Shown here in pieces: positions 1 to 9,144 of a stretch of 64,000 bases of DNA (the first letter of the stretch is position 1; each line of letters opens with the position of its first letter). Source of the DNA: UBA1858 sp965262455 (GTDB taxonomy: Bacteria; Pseudomonadota; Gammaproteobacteria; UBA4575). A program made the translations under genes and the position numbers. The notes under the pieces are model-generated. The model made no database searches and was not told where the DNA came from. It worked only from the letters and a program-made list of their open reading frames with translations. The DNA is taken from positions 744,001 through 808,000 of the forward strand of contig CBDHFH010000008.1 of assembly GCA_965262455.1 (NCBI GenBank). Reading direction: 5' to 3'.

Positions 1-40
1 CGTGGGATACACTGATTAGCTTTTTTGACACACAAACAAA

Positions 41-76
41 CGCAAACGCCTAGCCGTCCTGCTGGGCGTTTTTGCG
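41..76. terminator. hairpin, probable terminator
   Basis: Imperfect inverted repeat with arms CGCAAACGCCTAGC and GCTGGGCGTTTTTGCG around a 6-nt loop. It lies just beyond the stop codon of the minus-strand integrase operon and is flanked by T-rich sequence on both strands, so it could end transcription from either side. Confidence 0.5.
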
Positions 77-111
77 TCTGGACATCAGAAGATTTGCGCG
101 TGTCTACTTTA

Positions 112-441
112 CTATTCATCAGTAGTGAGACACCCCTCAACAATGCTTGAATCTAAAGGATTTTCTTGAGAATTAGCTGGGGTTTGGTCATCCGTCACCA
201 ATCGATTGTGGTTATACAACCAATCTAGATAATTAACTTGATCGATATACACCAATCCTGATGGTTTAAGAACAGCATTGAACGCATCTAGACCATTGGT
301 AAATCTATTTTTTATTTGAGTCTCGAATTGGCTCCATGAAGCAAATAAATGTCTGTTTTCCTCAAAGAATGCTTTCTTTGTCAAAATACGGTCAAACTGC
401 TGGTTATTAAGTTGACCCGAATCTGATGTATCTGGACGCAT
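112..441 (-). CDS. hypothetical protein in the integrase operon
   Basis: I do not recognise this 109-residue protein. It is soluble and polar, without signal peptide or membrane segment; the middle (FASWSQFETQIKNRF, then YIDQVNYLDWLYNHN) looks helical and aromatic-rich. The start is supported by GGAGG seven bases before the ATG. It is the last gene of a minus-strand run with the integrase and another unknown, with a ~100-base gap before it. It is therefore probably cargo of the integrated element. Confidence 0.6.
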   Translation of the reverse strand: MRPDTSDSGQLNNQQFDRILTKKAFFEENRHLFASWSQFETQIKNRFTNGLDAFNAVLKPSGLVYIDQVNYLDWLYNHNRLVTDDQTPANSQENPLDSSIVEGCLTTDE

Positions 442-543
442 AGCTACCTCCGCAAGATGAATATGCGGAAATCTTACATGCGGTTATAAAGATAACTTTC
501 CTGTTCAGCTAAATTATCTAAAAATAAAAAAGGAAAGTTAATT

Positions 544-1359
544 TCACCCTAAATCAGGCAAAAGCTTGCTTACATACTTAAGTTTAAGTTTTTCTTTCTT
601 CCTATTTTTTATCTCTACGTCATTGAGTAAATTAGCGAGTTTGTCTGCCCAAATTTCTCTACGCTTTTTATATTTTGGCCCAACCCAATAGGGTTTCAAC
701 GCTCCAACAATACTAGAAAGCAGTGAGCGCATTTCATCTTCATATTCAAAATGTGAGTTTATTTCTGGATTATTTTCAGCGTCAATATGTTTACAGGCTT
801 GAGAAAATGCGGTGATTAACGAGATTAGTAATTGATAATTCTCTATTGGTTCTTGTAGCTTCAAATAATGATCAGTGATTGAAGAACAGGGTAAATCTTC
901 TGCATCTGGATTACTTCCTGTCATATAGACCTGCGCTGTTTTTGATGGGTAATCATGGTTTATGTAAACACCTTGAGAATTTGCAAGCCAGGTGTTTTTT
1001 GAAAAAGAATCTAGAGTCGATTCTGCAAGGTATGGGTTATTTATAAGTTTAGCCATATCCCTGCATAAATTCTTGCTATCCCTAATACTATCTTTAATTA
1101 AACTGACAGCATTATTTTTATATTCTCTGAATTTTTCATCAACAAGCAATTCATGCTTATATTCTGATAATAATTTTGCGATAGTTACTAATATATCTTC
1201 AGGCACCTCCCTGAAATATTCAATGTTCTTCTTTCGCCAGACGTAGACTTTATTATAGGTATCCTGATACCAATTCTCTGGCCACTTATCTAATTCTTCT
1301 GTAGGTCGTTGAACAGGTAGTTTTGGAACTAAAAACTTTTCATAAGTAACCTTACTCAT
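544..1359 (-). CDS. hypothetical protein coupled to the integrase
   Basis: This 271-residue protein is unknown to me. It is rich in Lys, Glu and aromatic residues (KWPENWYQDTYNKVYVWRKK near the N-terminus), largely helical in character, with a very basic C-terminus (EIKNRKKEKLKLKYVSK). No membrane segment or signal peptide is visible. Its ATG lies inside the last codons of the integrase gene (8-nt overlap) behind a GGAGGAG site. The two are thus almost certainly co-translated, and it is best regarded as an accessory gene of the element. Confidence 0.7.
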   Translation of the reverse strand: MSKVTYEKFLVPKLPVQRPTEELDKWPENWYQDTYNKVYVWRKKNIEYFREVPEDILVTIAKLLSEYKHELLVDEKFREYKNNAVSLIKDSIRDSKNLCRDMAKLINNPYLAESTLDSFSKNTWLANSQGVYINHDYPSKTAQVYMTGSNPDAEDLPCSSITDHYLKLQEPIENYQLLISLITAFSQACKHIDAENNPEINSHFEYEDEMRSLLSSIVGALKPYWVGPKYKKRREIWADKLANLLNDVEIKNRKKEKLKLKYVSKLLPDLG

Positions 1360-2470
1360 ATTCTCCTCCCAATCGCTCTTTCATTACACGATTAGTCACT
1401 TGCGATATTCGCTTACTATTTAAATGCACATAACGCATCGTACTTGCAGGAGACTTATGTCCAAGCTTAGCTTGTATTTCAATAAAGTCGGCACCATTTT
1501 CTGCTAACCAGGAACCACAAGTATGTCTCAAATCGTGTAGCCGCAAACTTTCAATCCCTGCTTTTTTCAACGCTTTGCGCCAATATCTATAATATGACAT
1601 TGGCTTATTTCTATCAGTACATGAAGGAAAAATTAAGTGAGATCCAATCTCCCTGAACTTTAGAAGTTCGTTACGAGTAAGATCAGTGAATGTGAGTGTT
1701 TTGGGTAACCCATTTTTTGAATCATCTAAATGAGCGGTATTGTCTTCAAAGTTAACATCAGTCCAACTTAGCCCTAATAATTCACTTGCTCGCGCCCCGG
1801 TTTCAATCAACATCAAGACAAATAGATGTAACTTAGGCCAGCTTGATTGCTTGCATGCTTCTAATAGACGTTCGGTTTCACGCGAACCATGCTTGCCATC
1901 ATCTAAATAACGTGTGCGTTTGTTATTTTCAGTGCGACTGGCAATATCTTTGGTTGGATTTTCTGAGTAGTAACCTTCATCGTTGGCGTATTTAAAAACA
2001 GCACTCAAGACACTTCTCATGCGATTGACGGTAGCAGGGGCAATCTTTCGGCCTGTGGATGCATACTTGGCTTTTCCATCTGATCCCTTCCCATGATAAC
2101 GACGGCCTGTGCCTTGTTCATACGTCTTAAGAATCTGCCGAATTAACGAGCGATCAATATCAATTAATCGCTTAGAGCCGATTCGCTTCACCCACCACCG
2201 AACTCGCCTGGGTGTGCACGGATCTTTCTTAGAGTATTGCCCCAGAAATTCTTCTGCTAATTTTTTAAACGTAAGGTTCAAGCCTCCCGAAGAACGCGCT
2301 TCAAGATCATCATTGTAGACGTCTAAATAATGCTCAGCCCAGGCTTCTGCTTCTTCTCTCGTGGGTGTCGTTTTCGCGGCGAGATATTGGTTATTCTCGC
2401 GAATGATAGCTTTGTACTTAGTTAAACCTGTTTCTGGATGAGTAATACAAGTGATTGTTTTAGTTGCCAT
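1352..2470 (-). CDS. tyrosine-type site-specific integrase
   Basis: Phage/island-type tyrosine recombinase that catalyses integration and excision. An N-terminal arm-binding and SAM-like core-binding region comes first. The catalytic domain follows with the family residues in order: Arg in ETGARASELLGLSW, His-x-x-Arg in LRLHDLRHTCGSW, the second His in KLGHKS, and the Tyr nucleophile in TMRYVHL. I chose the second Met (MATKT) because GGAG lies six bases before it; an ATG four codons upstream is possible. The gene starts about 155 bp from the 3' end of a Leu tRNA and is transcribed away from it. That is the usual layout for an element that uses the tRNA 3' end as attachment site. The element must extend leftward beyond the window. 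Confidence 0.95.
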   Translation of the reverse strand: MATKTITCITHPETGLTKYKAIIRENNQYLAAKTTPTREEAEAWAEHYLDVYNDDLEARSSGGLNLTFKKLAEEFLGQYSKKDPCTPRRVRWWVKRIGSKRLIDIDRSLIRQILKTYEQGTGRRYHGKGSDGKAKYASTGRKIAPATVNRMRSVLSAVFKYANDEGYYSENPTKDIASRTENNKRTRYLDDGKHGSRETERLLEACKQSSWPKLHLFVLMLIETGARASELLGLSWTDVNFEDNTAHLDDSKNGLPKTLTFTDLTRNELLKFREIGSHLIFPSCTDRNKPMSYYRYWRKALKKAGIESLRLHDLRHTCGSWLAENGADFIEIQAKLGHKSPASTMRYVHLNSKRISQVTNRVMKERLGGEYE

Positions 2471-2626
2471 TGTCAGCTCCATATTCAGAAGTTAAGTTGT
2501 CGAACACAACTGAGCCGGACTGGATGAGTAACTTATTTTGTTACCAATCGACCGTTCAGTGCATTCACGGCACTTCTTGCTGTCAATGTCGGATGTAAAA
2601 TTCCTTTTTACATCATATAGTTATGC

Positions 2627-2713
2627 TGGTGCCCGGGGCCGGAGTCGAACCGGCACGCCCGTGAAGGCGAGGGATTTTAAGTCCCTTGCGTCTACCAATT
2701 CCGCCACCCGGGC
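2627..2713 (-). tRNA. tRNA-Leu(TAA), probable integration site
   Basis: An 87-nt cloverleaf. Acceptor GCCCGGG pairs with CCCGGGC, CCA is encoded, the T-loop is GGTTCGACTCC, there is a long variable arm, and the anticodon loop CTTAAAA gives TAA. It corresponds by position to leuZ of the E. coli glyW-cysT-leuZ cluster. Its 3' end faces the integrase gene, so one attachment core should lie in the T-arm/acceptor part; the second copy is not in this window. Confidence 0.95.
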
Positions 2714-2835
2714 AAAGGGGTGTGTCATGCATTTTTCGTTTGGATCAAATCAGATGAGTAACTGGTAGAGAGTTACTATTCATCCAAGAGCCAAACCTGC
2801 ATTTATTGCTTCTGAATATCTATGAAGTCATATGT

Positions 2836-2909
2836 TGGAGGCGAGTAGCGGAATCGAACCGCTGTACAAGGCTTTGCAGGCCTCTGCATCACCACTCTGC
2901 CAACTCGCC
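2836..2909 (-). tRNA. tRNA-Cys(GCA)
   Basis: A 74-nt cloverleaf with acceptor GGCGAGT/ACTCGCC, encoded CCA and anticodon loop CTGCAAA (GCA). It lies 122 bp upstream of tRNA-Leu on the same strand, as cysT precedes leuZ in E. coli. Here it has lost its usual upstream neighbour, tRNA-Gly. Confidence 0.95.
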
Positions 2910-3259
2910 ATGTTTACACGATTCTGCATTCTGTTAATGGTCGCTAGCCAGCCAGTATTACATCTATAATAGACTTTAATAAATACATGTAACATTATGT
3001 ATTATATGAAGTTTATTAGAAGAATATGTTGCCTGAACTAATTACTCACCGTCGTGAAGCTGCGAATTATAACTAAAATTTTTAGCGATGGTTTAATTAT
3101 TTATTCTAAGCTGACGGCACTTTGAGCGTTATGAATAATTTTTAAGGCAAGTATATTTTTCGCCAGCAGACCCACTAAAAGATGTATTGGTAAACGAACA
3201 ATTAATGTATTGCTGAAATATGCACTTTGATTATTAAAAGTCTTGAGAGTGGTTGAATG
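2910..3259. other. intergenic, nothing recognised
   Basis: About 350 AT-rich bases between the Cys tRNA and the Ada-like gene. It should hold the promoter of the tRNA pair and the end of the Ada-like transcript. I see no duplicated tRNA fragment that would mark an island junction. Confidence 0.4.
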
Positions 3260-4102
3260 TTATTCATTCACTCTTGATGCCTCCCACGCGATCATGGCAG
3301 ATTTTCGCACAGGTCCCCACATGTACCCACCAATACCACCTGTGGCCTGGATGACACGGTGGCACGGAATCAAATACGCGACCGGATTTTTACCCACCGC
3401 GCTACCCAGCGCGCGTGAGGCTTTGGGTTGGTCGATGGTGTGTGCCATTTTTCCGTAGGTGGTGAGATTGCCTTCGGGTATTTTCAATAGACAGTGCCAT
3501 ACTTTAATTTGAAAGGGTGTCCCCTTGAGATGAAGCTTAATGGCATTTAATTGAGACCAATCTTTTTTGAAAATAGCCAGTGCATCATGATGTGTTTCAA
3601 CATCATGGTGGCTGTATGTCGCTTTCGGAAAATTTTTCTTTAGTGCATTTAATGCATGCGTTGCATCTTCAGCAAAAGACAGATGACAGATGCCTTTATC
3701 TGTCGATGCAATAAGTAATTGCCCAAATGGGCTGTCTGCAAAATTATAATCTATGCGCAAAGCCGCCCCGCCATTTTTATAGTCGCCAGGCGTCATGCCT
3801 TCTATACTGACAAACAGATCATGCAGCCGACTTGTGCTGGATAAACCTGCTTCATAGCTCGCTTCAAGCATATTTAACTGCTGTTCTTTTAGCATCGATT
3901 TAGCATATTCAAGCGTCGTATATTGCATGAATTTTTTAGGGCTAACCCCTGCCCACTCGGTAAATACACGCTGAAAATGATGTGGGCTTAAATTCACTGC
4001 GGCAGCGACCTCATCTAGTGAAGGCTGTTCTTTAAAATGGGATTGAATATAAGCGATAGCGTTAGCAACACTATTATAATGCTGTCTATGTTTAGTATTC
4101 AT
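3260..4102 (-). CDS. AraC-type HTH / methylated-DNA cysteine methyltransferase fusion
   Basis: An Ada-like repair protein that removes alkyl groups from O6-alkylguanine by transfer to its own cysteine. Residues ~10-110 form an AraC-type double HTH (AVNLSPHHFQRVFTEW). Residues ~115-275 are the Ogt/Ada-C domain with the acceptor motif PCHRV (Cys about residue 247). The N-terminal zinc-binding methylphosphotriester domain of E. coli Ada is missing, so the methylation-activated switch of that protein cannot operate. Such AraC-Ogt fusions are a known subgroup. It stands alone on its strand, about 110 bp downstream of the HlyD gene. Confidence 0.92.
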   Translation of the reverse strand: MNTKHRQHYNSVANAIAYIQSHFKEQPSLDEVAAAVNLSPHHFQRVFTEWAGVSPKKFMQYTTLEYAKSMLKEQQLNMLEASYEAGLSSTSRLHDLFVSIEGMTPGDYKNGGAALRIDYNFADSPFGQLLIASTDKGICHLSFAEDATHALNALKKNFPKATYSHHDVETHHDALAIFKKDWSQLNAIKLHLKGTPFQIKVWHCLLKIPEGNLTTYGKMAHTIDQPKASRALGSAVGKNPVAYLIPCHRVIQATGGIGGYMWGPVRKSAMIAWEASRVNE

Positions 4103-4212
4103 TTGAGTCGGTTAATTAAGCTATTACTTTAAGCCATGTCAATTGGATACCATGAACGAATACATCATATAACGCGACCCATTTCTTGCTGAATTTAATT
4201 CGCCAGCATGAT

Positions 4213-5424
4213 TTATATTTCTCGCTGATGAATTAACACACCATCATTAATTTGATTACTTGGGTGCAGTATAACCTGTTGGCCTTCCTCTACGCCGGAT
4301 AATATCTCAGCCTCATAGGCGTTCCTTTTGCCTATCTCTACTTTCTTTAGTTTGGCGCGGTTATCCTCTACAACAAATACTGACCACTCTCCCTGCTCTC
4401 TAAATAATGCAGTGATGGGTAATTTTAATACCTTATCGTGGTGCCATAAAATGACGCGTGCTTCCACTTGATAGCCATGCCCTAACGAGCTCCAACGTTC
4501 TTTTGCTTCACTGATGTCGATAATGACATCGACACGCTGCTCTTCGATACCAAGAGACGATACTTTTGTGTAACCAAACGGCTCTACACGTTTAACTATG
4601 CCATTTAAATTATAGTCGCCGCCCCATTCCTCAATAACAACGCGTTGCCCTGGTGTTATTCGCACCGCATCAATGGAAAGAAAGTCAACTACGATTTCCA
4701 GATCATCGGTATCACCAATCTCAACTAATACATCACCCGCTTCTACCACGCCTTCACTCTCCTGGAGTATGCGTAAAATTTTCCCTTTGGTTGGCGCATA
4801 AATTGATAAGCACTCACAGTCTTCACCATTATTGAGCGAATTCACTGGTGTCACTAAGCGTGCTTTGGCTTGGGCTAACTCAGATTCGCGCGCTCTTATT
4901 GAAGCTAATGCCGTATTTACACTGGCAATTTTTGTTTTGTATTCTTTTTTCGCCTGATCATATTCACGCTCGGAAATGAGCTTTCTTTCAATCAGGCGTT
5001 GCATGCGTGCGAGTTCGGATTTTGAAAATTCTAATTCTGATTCCGCTTCATGTAGTTGTGCTCTTGCCAATAACAACACGGCTTCTGATGCTTTAACCGC
5101 TGCCTCGGCTTCCTTTTCACTACGAATATCTAAAAATGTCGGGTCACTTGGTTGGATTCTGGCAACGATTGTTTCAGTGGCTGTCACTGCATCACCCACT
5201 TCAACGTCAAGTCTCAACAGCCTCCCCATCAGTGGCGAAGAAAGTTCGTAAATATCACGCACTCTGGTTTCACCATCATCTGCAATCGACACTTCCAGTG
5301 GTCCAAACTCAACTGCTGCCATATCAACGGAATAGCTTTGTTCTCTAAATGTTTGGTACAGACCGTAAATAAGAATAGCCCCTGCTACTAACCAAATGAT
5401 AGATCGTCGAAATGATACGTTCAT
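4213..5424 (-). CDS. HlyD-family periplasmic adaptor of ABC exporter
   Basis: Membrane fusion protein linking an inner-membrane ABC exporter to the outer membrane. One N-terminal membrane anchor (SIIWLVAGAILIYGLYQTF) is followed by a biotinyl-lipoyl half, a long helical hairpin (~100-190, rich in Ala, Glu and Lys) and the second lipoyl half (YAPTKGKILRILQESEGVVEAGDVLVEIGD). A beta-barrel and membrane-proximal domain complete its 403 residues. It is the last gene of a three-gene operon and starts 6 nt after the permease stop. The substrate cannot be told from sequence. Confidence 0.9.
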   Translation of the reverse strand: MNVSFRRSIIWLVAGAILIYGLYQTFREQSYSVDMAAVEFGPLEVSIADDGETRVRDIYELSSPLMGRLLRLDVEVGDAVTATETIVARIQPSDPTFLDIRSEKEAEAAVKASEAVLLLARAQLHEAESELEFSKSELARMQRLIERKLISEREYDQAKKEYKTKIASVNTALASIRARESELAQAKARLVTPVNSLNNGEDCECLSIYAPTKGKILRILQESEGVVEAGDVLVEIGDTDDLEIVVDFLSIDAVRITPGQRVVIEEWGGDYNLNGIVKRVEPFGYTKVSSLGIEEQRVDVIIDISEAKERWSSLGHGYQVEARVILWHHDKVLKLPITALFREQGEWSVFVVEDNRAKLKKVEIGKRNAYEAEILSGVEEGQQVILHPSNQINDGVLIHQREI

Positions 5425-5430
5425 ATAGAG

Positions 5431-7794
5431 TTACTCTCGTGTTTTTAATACTTCTAATAAATTCAGATGATTTATTTTTGCTTGCACAATGGCAGCAGAA
5501 ATTGCCGCGGCAATTAATATAATCACCATCGAAATGCCATAGCTAATGGGGTAAACAATAGTTGGAATTCTAAAAAGCTCATTTTCCATTAAGCCAGTGA
5601 CAAAGTATGCAAAGCCATAACCAATTACACATCCAAACGGCAAACTGAACAAAACAAACAACGCCATTTCGCCAAGTAAAATATATGAGATTTCCATGGT
5701 GGAAAAACCTAACACGCGCAGTGTTGCTAATTCTCGACCACGCTCAGACAGTGCAATTCTGGTACTGTTATAAACAAGTCCAAAGGCCAGCGCACAGGCA
5801 AACATGGTAAAAAACGATATAAAAATCATGATGGTTTCTGCCATGGTATCTTCGAATGTACTGATAGCACCATCCTTCACCATCACCGCAGAAACTATTG
5901 GTGTTTTCTTTAGCTCTTTAAATAAGCTTGGCTGATAATTTTTATCTATAAGAATATTCGCGGTGTCCACTTGCTGGGGTTCACTCATCAGCGTATTTAA
6001 ATTCTCAAGGCGTATATACACTGGCATACCGATGTATGTATCGATGACATCAACAACAAGCAGACTTGTTTCTGGTCTGTGACCTTCTAACAATTTAATT
6101 TCTATAGTGTCATCAATCGTCACAGCTAATTTTTCCGCGAGTGCACTGCCCAACACTGCACCTTCATCTGGGACAGTAATCAACCCTCTATGATTGTCGT
6201 ACACGGGCGTCAGGCGCGCATTTTTTGGCACGCCGCTAACTGAGCCGCGATGAAATCGATGCCCTGAATTTATCTCTGCACTCACTTCTCTGGCAGGTTC
6301 CGCATGCAATACACCCGGCAGATGTTTTATTTCATGTAAAACAGATTTATGTTTTGAATCGGCCAGTAACACAGTAATGTCTTGCAGCTGTGCAGTATAA
6401 AAATAGGTATTAATGATGGCTTTAATCGAGTCAGACCATTGCAGTGACATGACTAATACCGCCACTGACATCGCAATGCCCAAACTCGTGAATACTGAAC
6501 GCACTGGCCAGCGGGCAATTTGACGTAAAATAATTCGGCTGGGTTGGTCTAACCAAGAAAATAACCTGTTATCTTTTTTGTTATGTTTTTTGAAGATAGG
6601 CGGCGCCGGGGGGCGCATTGCTTCGGCCGGGGGTAGCATACTCGCGTTACGCACCGCTTGACTGGTACCGATAATTGCCGCCAATAGTGTGATTAAAGAA
6701 CTTATCGTAAATGTTGTCGCACTAGGCTGAAAGTAGATGAACGGGAACTTAAAAAAGTCGGCATATAATTCTGTGTTTATTTTACCTAGCCATAGACCGA
6801 CCACCCAACCCAAGACAATTCCAAGGCTGGTAATTACAACCACCATACTTAAGTAATACACACCGATCCTGAAGCCACTGTAGCCAAAGGCTTTCAATAA
6901 GCCTATTTCACTGCGTTCTATGGTAATCAATCGAGCCAACACCATTTGTGTTAAAAACGCAGCCACAATAATAAATATCACCGGCAATGTTCCGGCAATG
7001 CTTTTTAATTCCCTAAATTGATTTTCTAAAAACCAGTTCGATAGCTGATCCTTACGACTCACTGCGCCGATACTGCCATAGCGCTCTAGCAGAGAATCTA
7101 ATTGACTGATGACATCTTTTGGATTGACATTTCTTAACAGCGCAATTGACACATAGTTAAATGATGCTTCCATATCAAATGCCGCTGCCAGCGCTTTATA
7201 ACCCATCCACAATACACCATAGCGCTTGTCGTCAGGCATAATGGCACCCGGACCAATCGAGTAAATAAATTCAGGTGAAAGACCTAGCCCAACAATCATT
7301 AATGATTTCTGATGCCCATTGAGTATTGCCTCAATTGAATCTCCTACTTCTAAATCATGTGCCAGTGCAAAACTCTCACTAACGACGACTTCATTAAATG
7401 CGCCCGGTCGGACTAATCTGCCTTTTTGCAAAGAAATTAAATTTAACAGTGATTCACCTGACTCAGGTATTGAATTGATTTGCCCAATGACAGGCTCGTC
7501 AAAATCATCTATTGATAAGGTCACGAGTTTATTGATGCGTGTATGCACTGTTTGCACGCCAGGGATCTTCTCAATACGATTTACCACATGCTTCGGTGCA
7601 CGTTCTACACTTGAAAATATATGACCAAAACGGTAACGGTCATAATAAGCTGCGGTGGTTTCTTGCAGGGACTCAAGTGAGCTTAATGACATGACCATGA
7701 CGGCAACACCCGAGGCGACGACCAGTGCAATTGCAAGCGCCTGACCGCGGATTTTCCACAGGTCACGAAATAATTTTTTATTTAACGCATCCAT
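5431..7794 (-). CDS. FtsX/MacB-type ABC transporter permease
   Basis: About 787 residues with two FtsX-like core units. There is an N-terminal membrane helix (ALAIALVVASGVAVMVM), a large periplasmic domain, then three helices around residues 270-400. A second repeat follows: a helix near 440, a periplasmic domain, and a final helix trio near 675-780. This is the architecture of lipoprotein or hydrophobic-molecule exporters of the LolCE/MacB/DevC class. I place the start at ATGGATGCG, where the ATG shares its A with the ATPase stop (TAATG); a GTG two codons upstream is less likely. Translation is therefore coupled to the ATPase. Confidence 0.9.
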   Translation of the reverse strand: MDALNKKLFRDLWKIRGQALAIALVVASGVAVMVMSLSSLESLQETTAAYYDRYRFGHIFSSVERAPKHVVNRIEKIPGVQTVHTRINKLVTLSIDDFDEPVIGQINSIPESGESLLNLISLQKGRLVRPGAFNEVVVSESFALAHDLEVGDSIEAILNGHQKSLMIVGLGLSPEFIYSIGPGAIMPDDKRYGVLWMGYKALAAAFDMEASFNYVSIALLRNVNPKDVISQLDSLLERYGSIGAVSRKDQLSNWFLENQFRELKSIAGTLPVIFIIVAAFLTQMVLARLITIERSEIGLLKAFGYSGFRIGVYYLSMVVVITSLGIVLGWVVGLWLGKINTELYADFFKFPFIYFQPSATTFTISSLITLLAAIIGTSQAVRNASMLPPAEAMRPPAPPIFKKHNKKDNRLFSWLDQPSRIILRQIARWPVRSVFTSLGIAMSVAVLVMSLQWSDSIKAIINTYFYTAQLQDITVLLADSKHKSVLHEIKHLPGVLHAEPAREVSAEINSGHRFHRGSVSGVPKNARLTPVYDNHRGLITVPDEGAVLGSALAEKLAVTIDDTIEIKLLEGHRPETSLLVVDVIDTYIGMPVYIRLENLNTLMSEPQQVDTANILIDKNYQPSLFKELKKTPIVSAVMVKDGAISTFEDTMAETIMIFISFFTMFACALAFGLVYNSTRIALSERGRELATLRVLGFSTMEISYILLGEMALFVLFSLPFGCVIGYGFAYFVTGLMENELFRIPTIVYPISYGISMVIILIAAAISAAIVQAKINHLNLLEVLKTRE

Positions 7795-8498
7795 TACCAC
7801 TGCAACTCATGGGCAGAGCGACGTGTTTCATTTGTCACTACCGTTGCAATCTTGCCGTCGACCAGAGAAATTGAGCGGTCAGCCATTTCGCTTACCACAG
7901 AATTATGCGTGATAATAATAGTCGTGGTGCCCACTTCTCGATTCACTGTGTCGATGGCATCGAGCACTAATGCACCGGTTTGACTATCGAGCGCGCCGGT
8001 TGGCTCATCGCATAACAATATGGCAGGCTTCTTGGCAATCGCACGCGCAATGGCAACGCGTTGTTGCTCACCGCCGGACAACTGAGCCGGAAAGTGATTC
8101 ATTCGTTCTTCAAGGCCAACTAATGCTAAGGCATCTTTTACATTCATAGATGTGTCAGCAATTTCTGTCACCAATGCCACATTTTCAAGCGCGGTAAGAC
8201 TGGGAATGAGATTGTAAAATTGAAATACAAAGCCAACATGCTCACGCCTGAATAAGGTCAGCTTATTTGTTGAGTACTTGGTAAGTTCCTCTTGTTTATA
8301 AAATACTTGCCCAGAAGAAGGTGTATCTAACCCACCAATGATATTAAGTAATGTTGACTTGCCACTTCCTGACGCACCCAACAATACTACAAATTCTGAT
8401 TCATAAAATTCAATACTTATGCCTCGCAGGGCATGAATTTCAATTTCACCTGTTCGGTAGACTTTCTTTATATCTTTTGTTTGAAGAACAGCGTCCAG
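7794..8498 (-). CDS. ABC transporter ATP-binding protein, apparent CTG start
   Basis: LolD/MacB-type ATPase that energises the adjacent permease. Walker A is GASGSGKST, the signature LSGGEQQRVAIARA, Walker B ILLCDEPTGALD, with a switch His in IIITHN. The first conventional start, a TTG, falls directly before Walker A and would delete the first two beta strands. The same frame extends upstream with family-like sequence (KDIKKVYRTGEIEIHALRGI) to a CTG. That CTG stands four bases after AAAGGAGG, giving 234 residues, the normal length. The in-frame stop farther upstream leaves no ATG, GTG or TTG in this stretch. A perfect FNR box lies ~55 bp upstream. Confidence 0.88.
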   Translation of the reverse strand: MDAVLQTKDIKKVYRTGEIEIHALRGISIEFYESEFVVLLGASGSGKSTLLNIIGGLDTPSSGQVFYKQEELTKYSTNKLTLFRREHVGFVFQFYNLIPSLTALENVALVTEIADTSMNVKDALALVGLEERMNHFPAQLSGGEQQRVAIARAIAKKPAILLCDEPTGALDSQTGALVLDAIDTVNREVGTTTIIITHNSVVSEMADRSISLVDGKIATVVTNETRRSAHELQW

Positions 8499-8550
8499 AC
8501 AGCCTCCTTTACAACTATTAATAAAGCTACCTTGTCTGGAAAAATTACAT

Positions 8551-8564
8551 TTGATTCACATCAA
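8551..8564. promoter_or_regulatory. FNR/Anr box, perfect palindrome
   Basis: TTGATTCACATCAA matches the FNR consensus TTGAT-N4-ATCAA at all ten defined positions. It lies ~53 bp before the ABC operon start and ~155 bp before the divergent Cys/His-rich gene, so it may serve either. An FNR-like regulator is encoded 6 kb away. Confidence 0.7.
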
Positions 8565-8719
8565 TTTCTGATTTTTTATATACTTTTCAGTAAGATATTA
8601 AATGTGATTGCAATTTAGTCGTCTGTTTTGAACTTATTTAGAGGGTGAGTATCTACTGTAATGGACGCTTTAGCCATGTGCGCGTGGTTGCATATACTTA
8701 GATTTGATAAGATCCAGCT

Positions 8720-9067
8720 ATGAAAAATATCATCTTATACATAGTGAGCTTTATATTTGTAGCAAACACTTTTGTTGTGTCTGCTTCTATCAAGCCATGT
8801 ATGCATAATGATGCCAATGACAGTACTCAGATTGAGCTCATGGCCTCTTCTGAAATGCCCTGTCATTCTGAGCAACAGGATACTCACCATGATCATTGTC
8901 AAGACGCCTGTTTTTGCCTGCATTTTTCAATCAATCAGATACCTGTAGTTGATTCATCACACTTTAATCATGTAATTTCACATCATGAAAAGCTAAGTGA
9001 TTTTGATCAACTCCCTTACTCTATTAATACCTCTCCTTTATATCGCCCCCCCATTCTGAACTCCTGA
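8720..9067 (+). CDS. small exported Cys/His-rich protein, possible metal binder
   Basis: A 115-residue protein with an N-terminal signal peptide (IILYIVSFIFVANTFVVSAS). The mature part is rich in His and Cys: KPCMHND, EMPCHSEQQDTHHDHCQDACFCLHF, HVISHHEK. This composition fits periplasmic binding of soft or transition metals. It resembles the small CH-rich proteins often found with copper or mercury transport genes, and a MerP/MerT-like pair follows. No defined family is certain. Confidence 0.7.
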   Translation: MKNIILYIVSFIFVANTFVVSASIKPCMHNDANDSTQIELMASSEMPCHSEQQDTHHDHCQDACFCLHFSINQIPVVDSSHFNHVISHHEKLSDFDQLPYSINTSPLYRPPILNS

Positions 9068-9144
9068 TATTCGAGCCTAGGGCTCTCCACTTACGTTAGC
9101 TGCTGTAACTGGTAGCAACTTGAATAGATTTCAGGAGAATACTA

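Noticed and set aside
2538..2768. Plus-strand frame of 76 codons
   Set aside because: It is the reverse complement of tRNA-Leu; the RGRSRTGTPVKARDFKSLAS-type string is the usual false translation of a tRNA gene.
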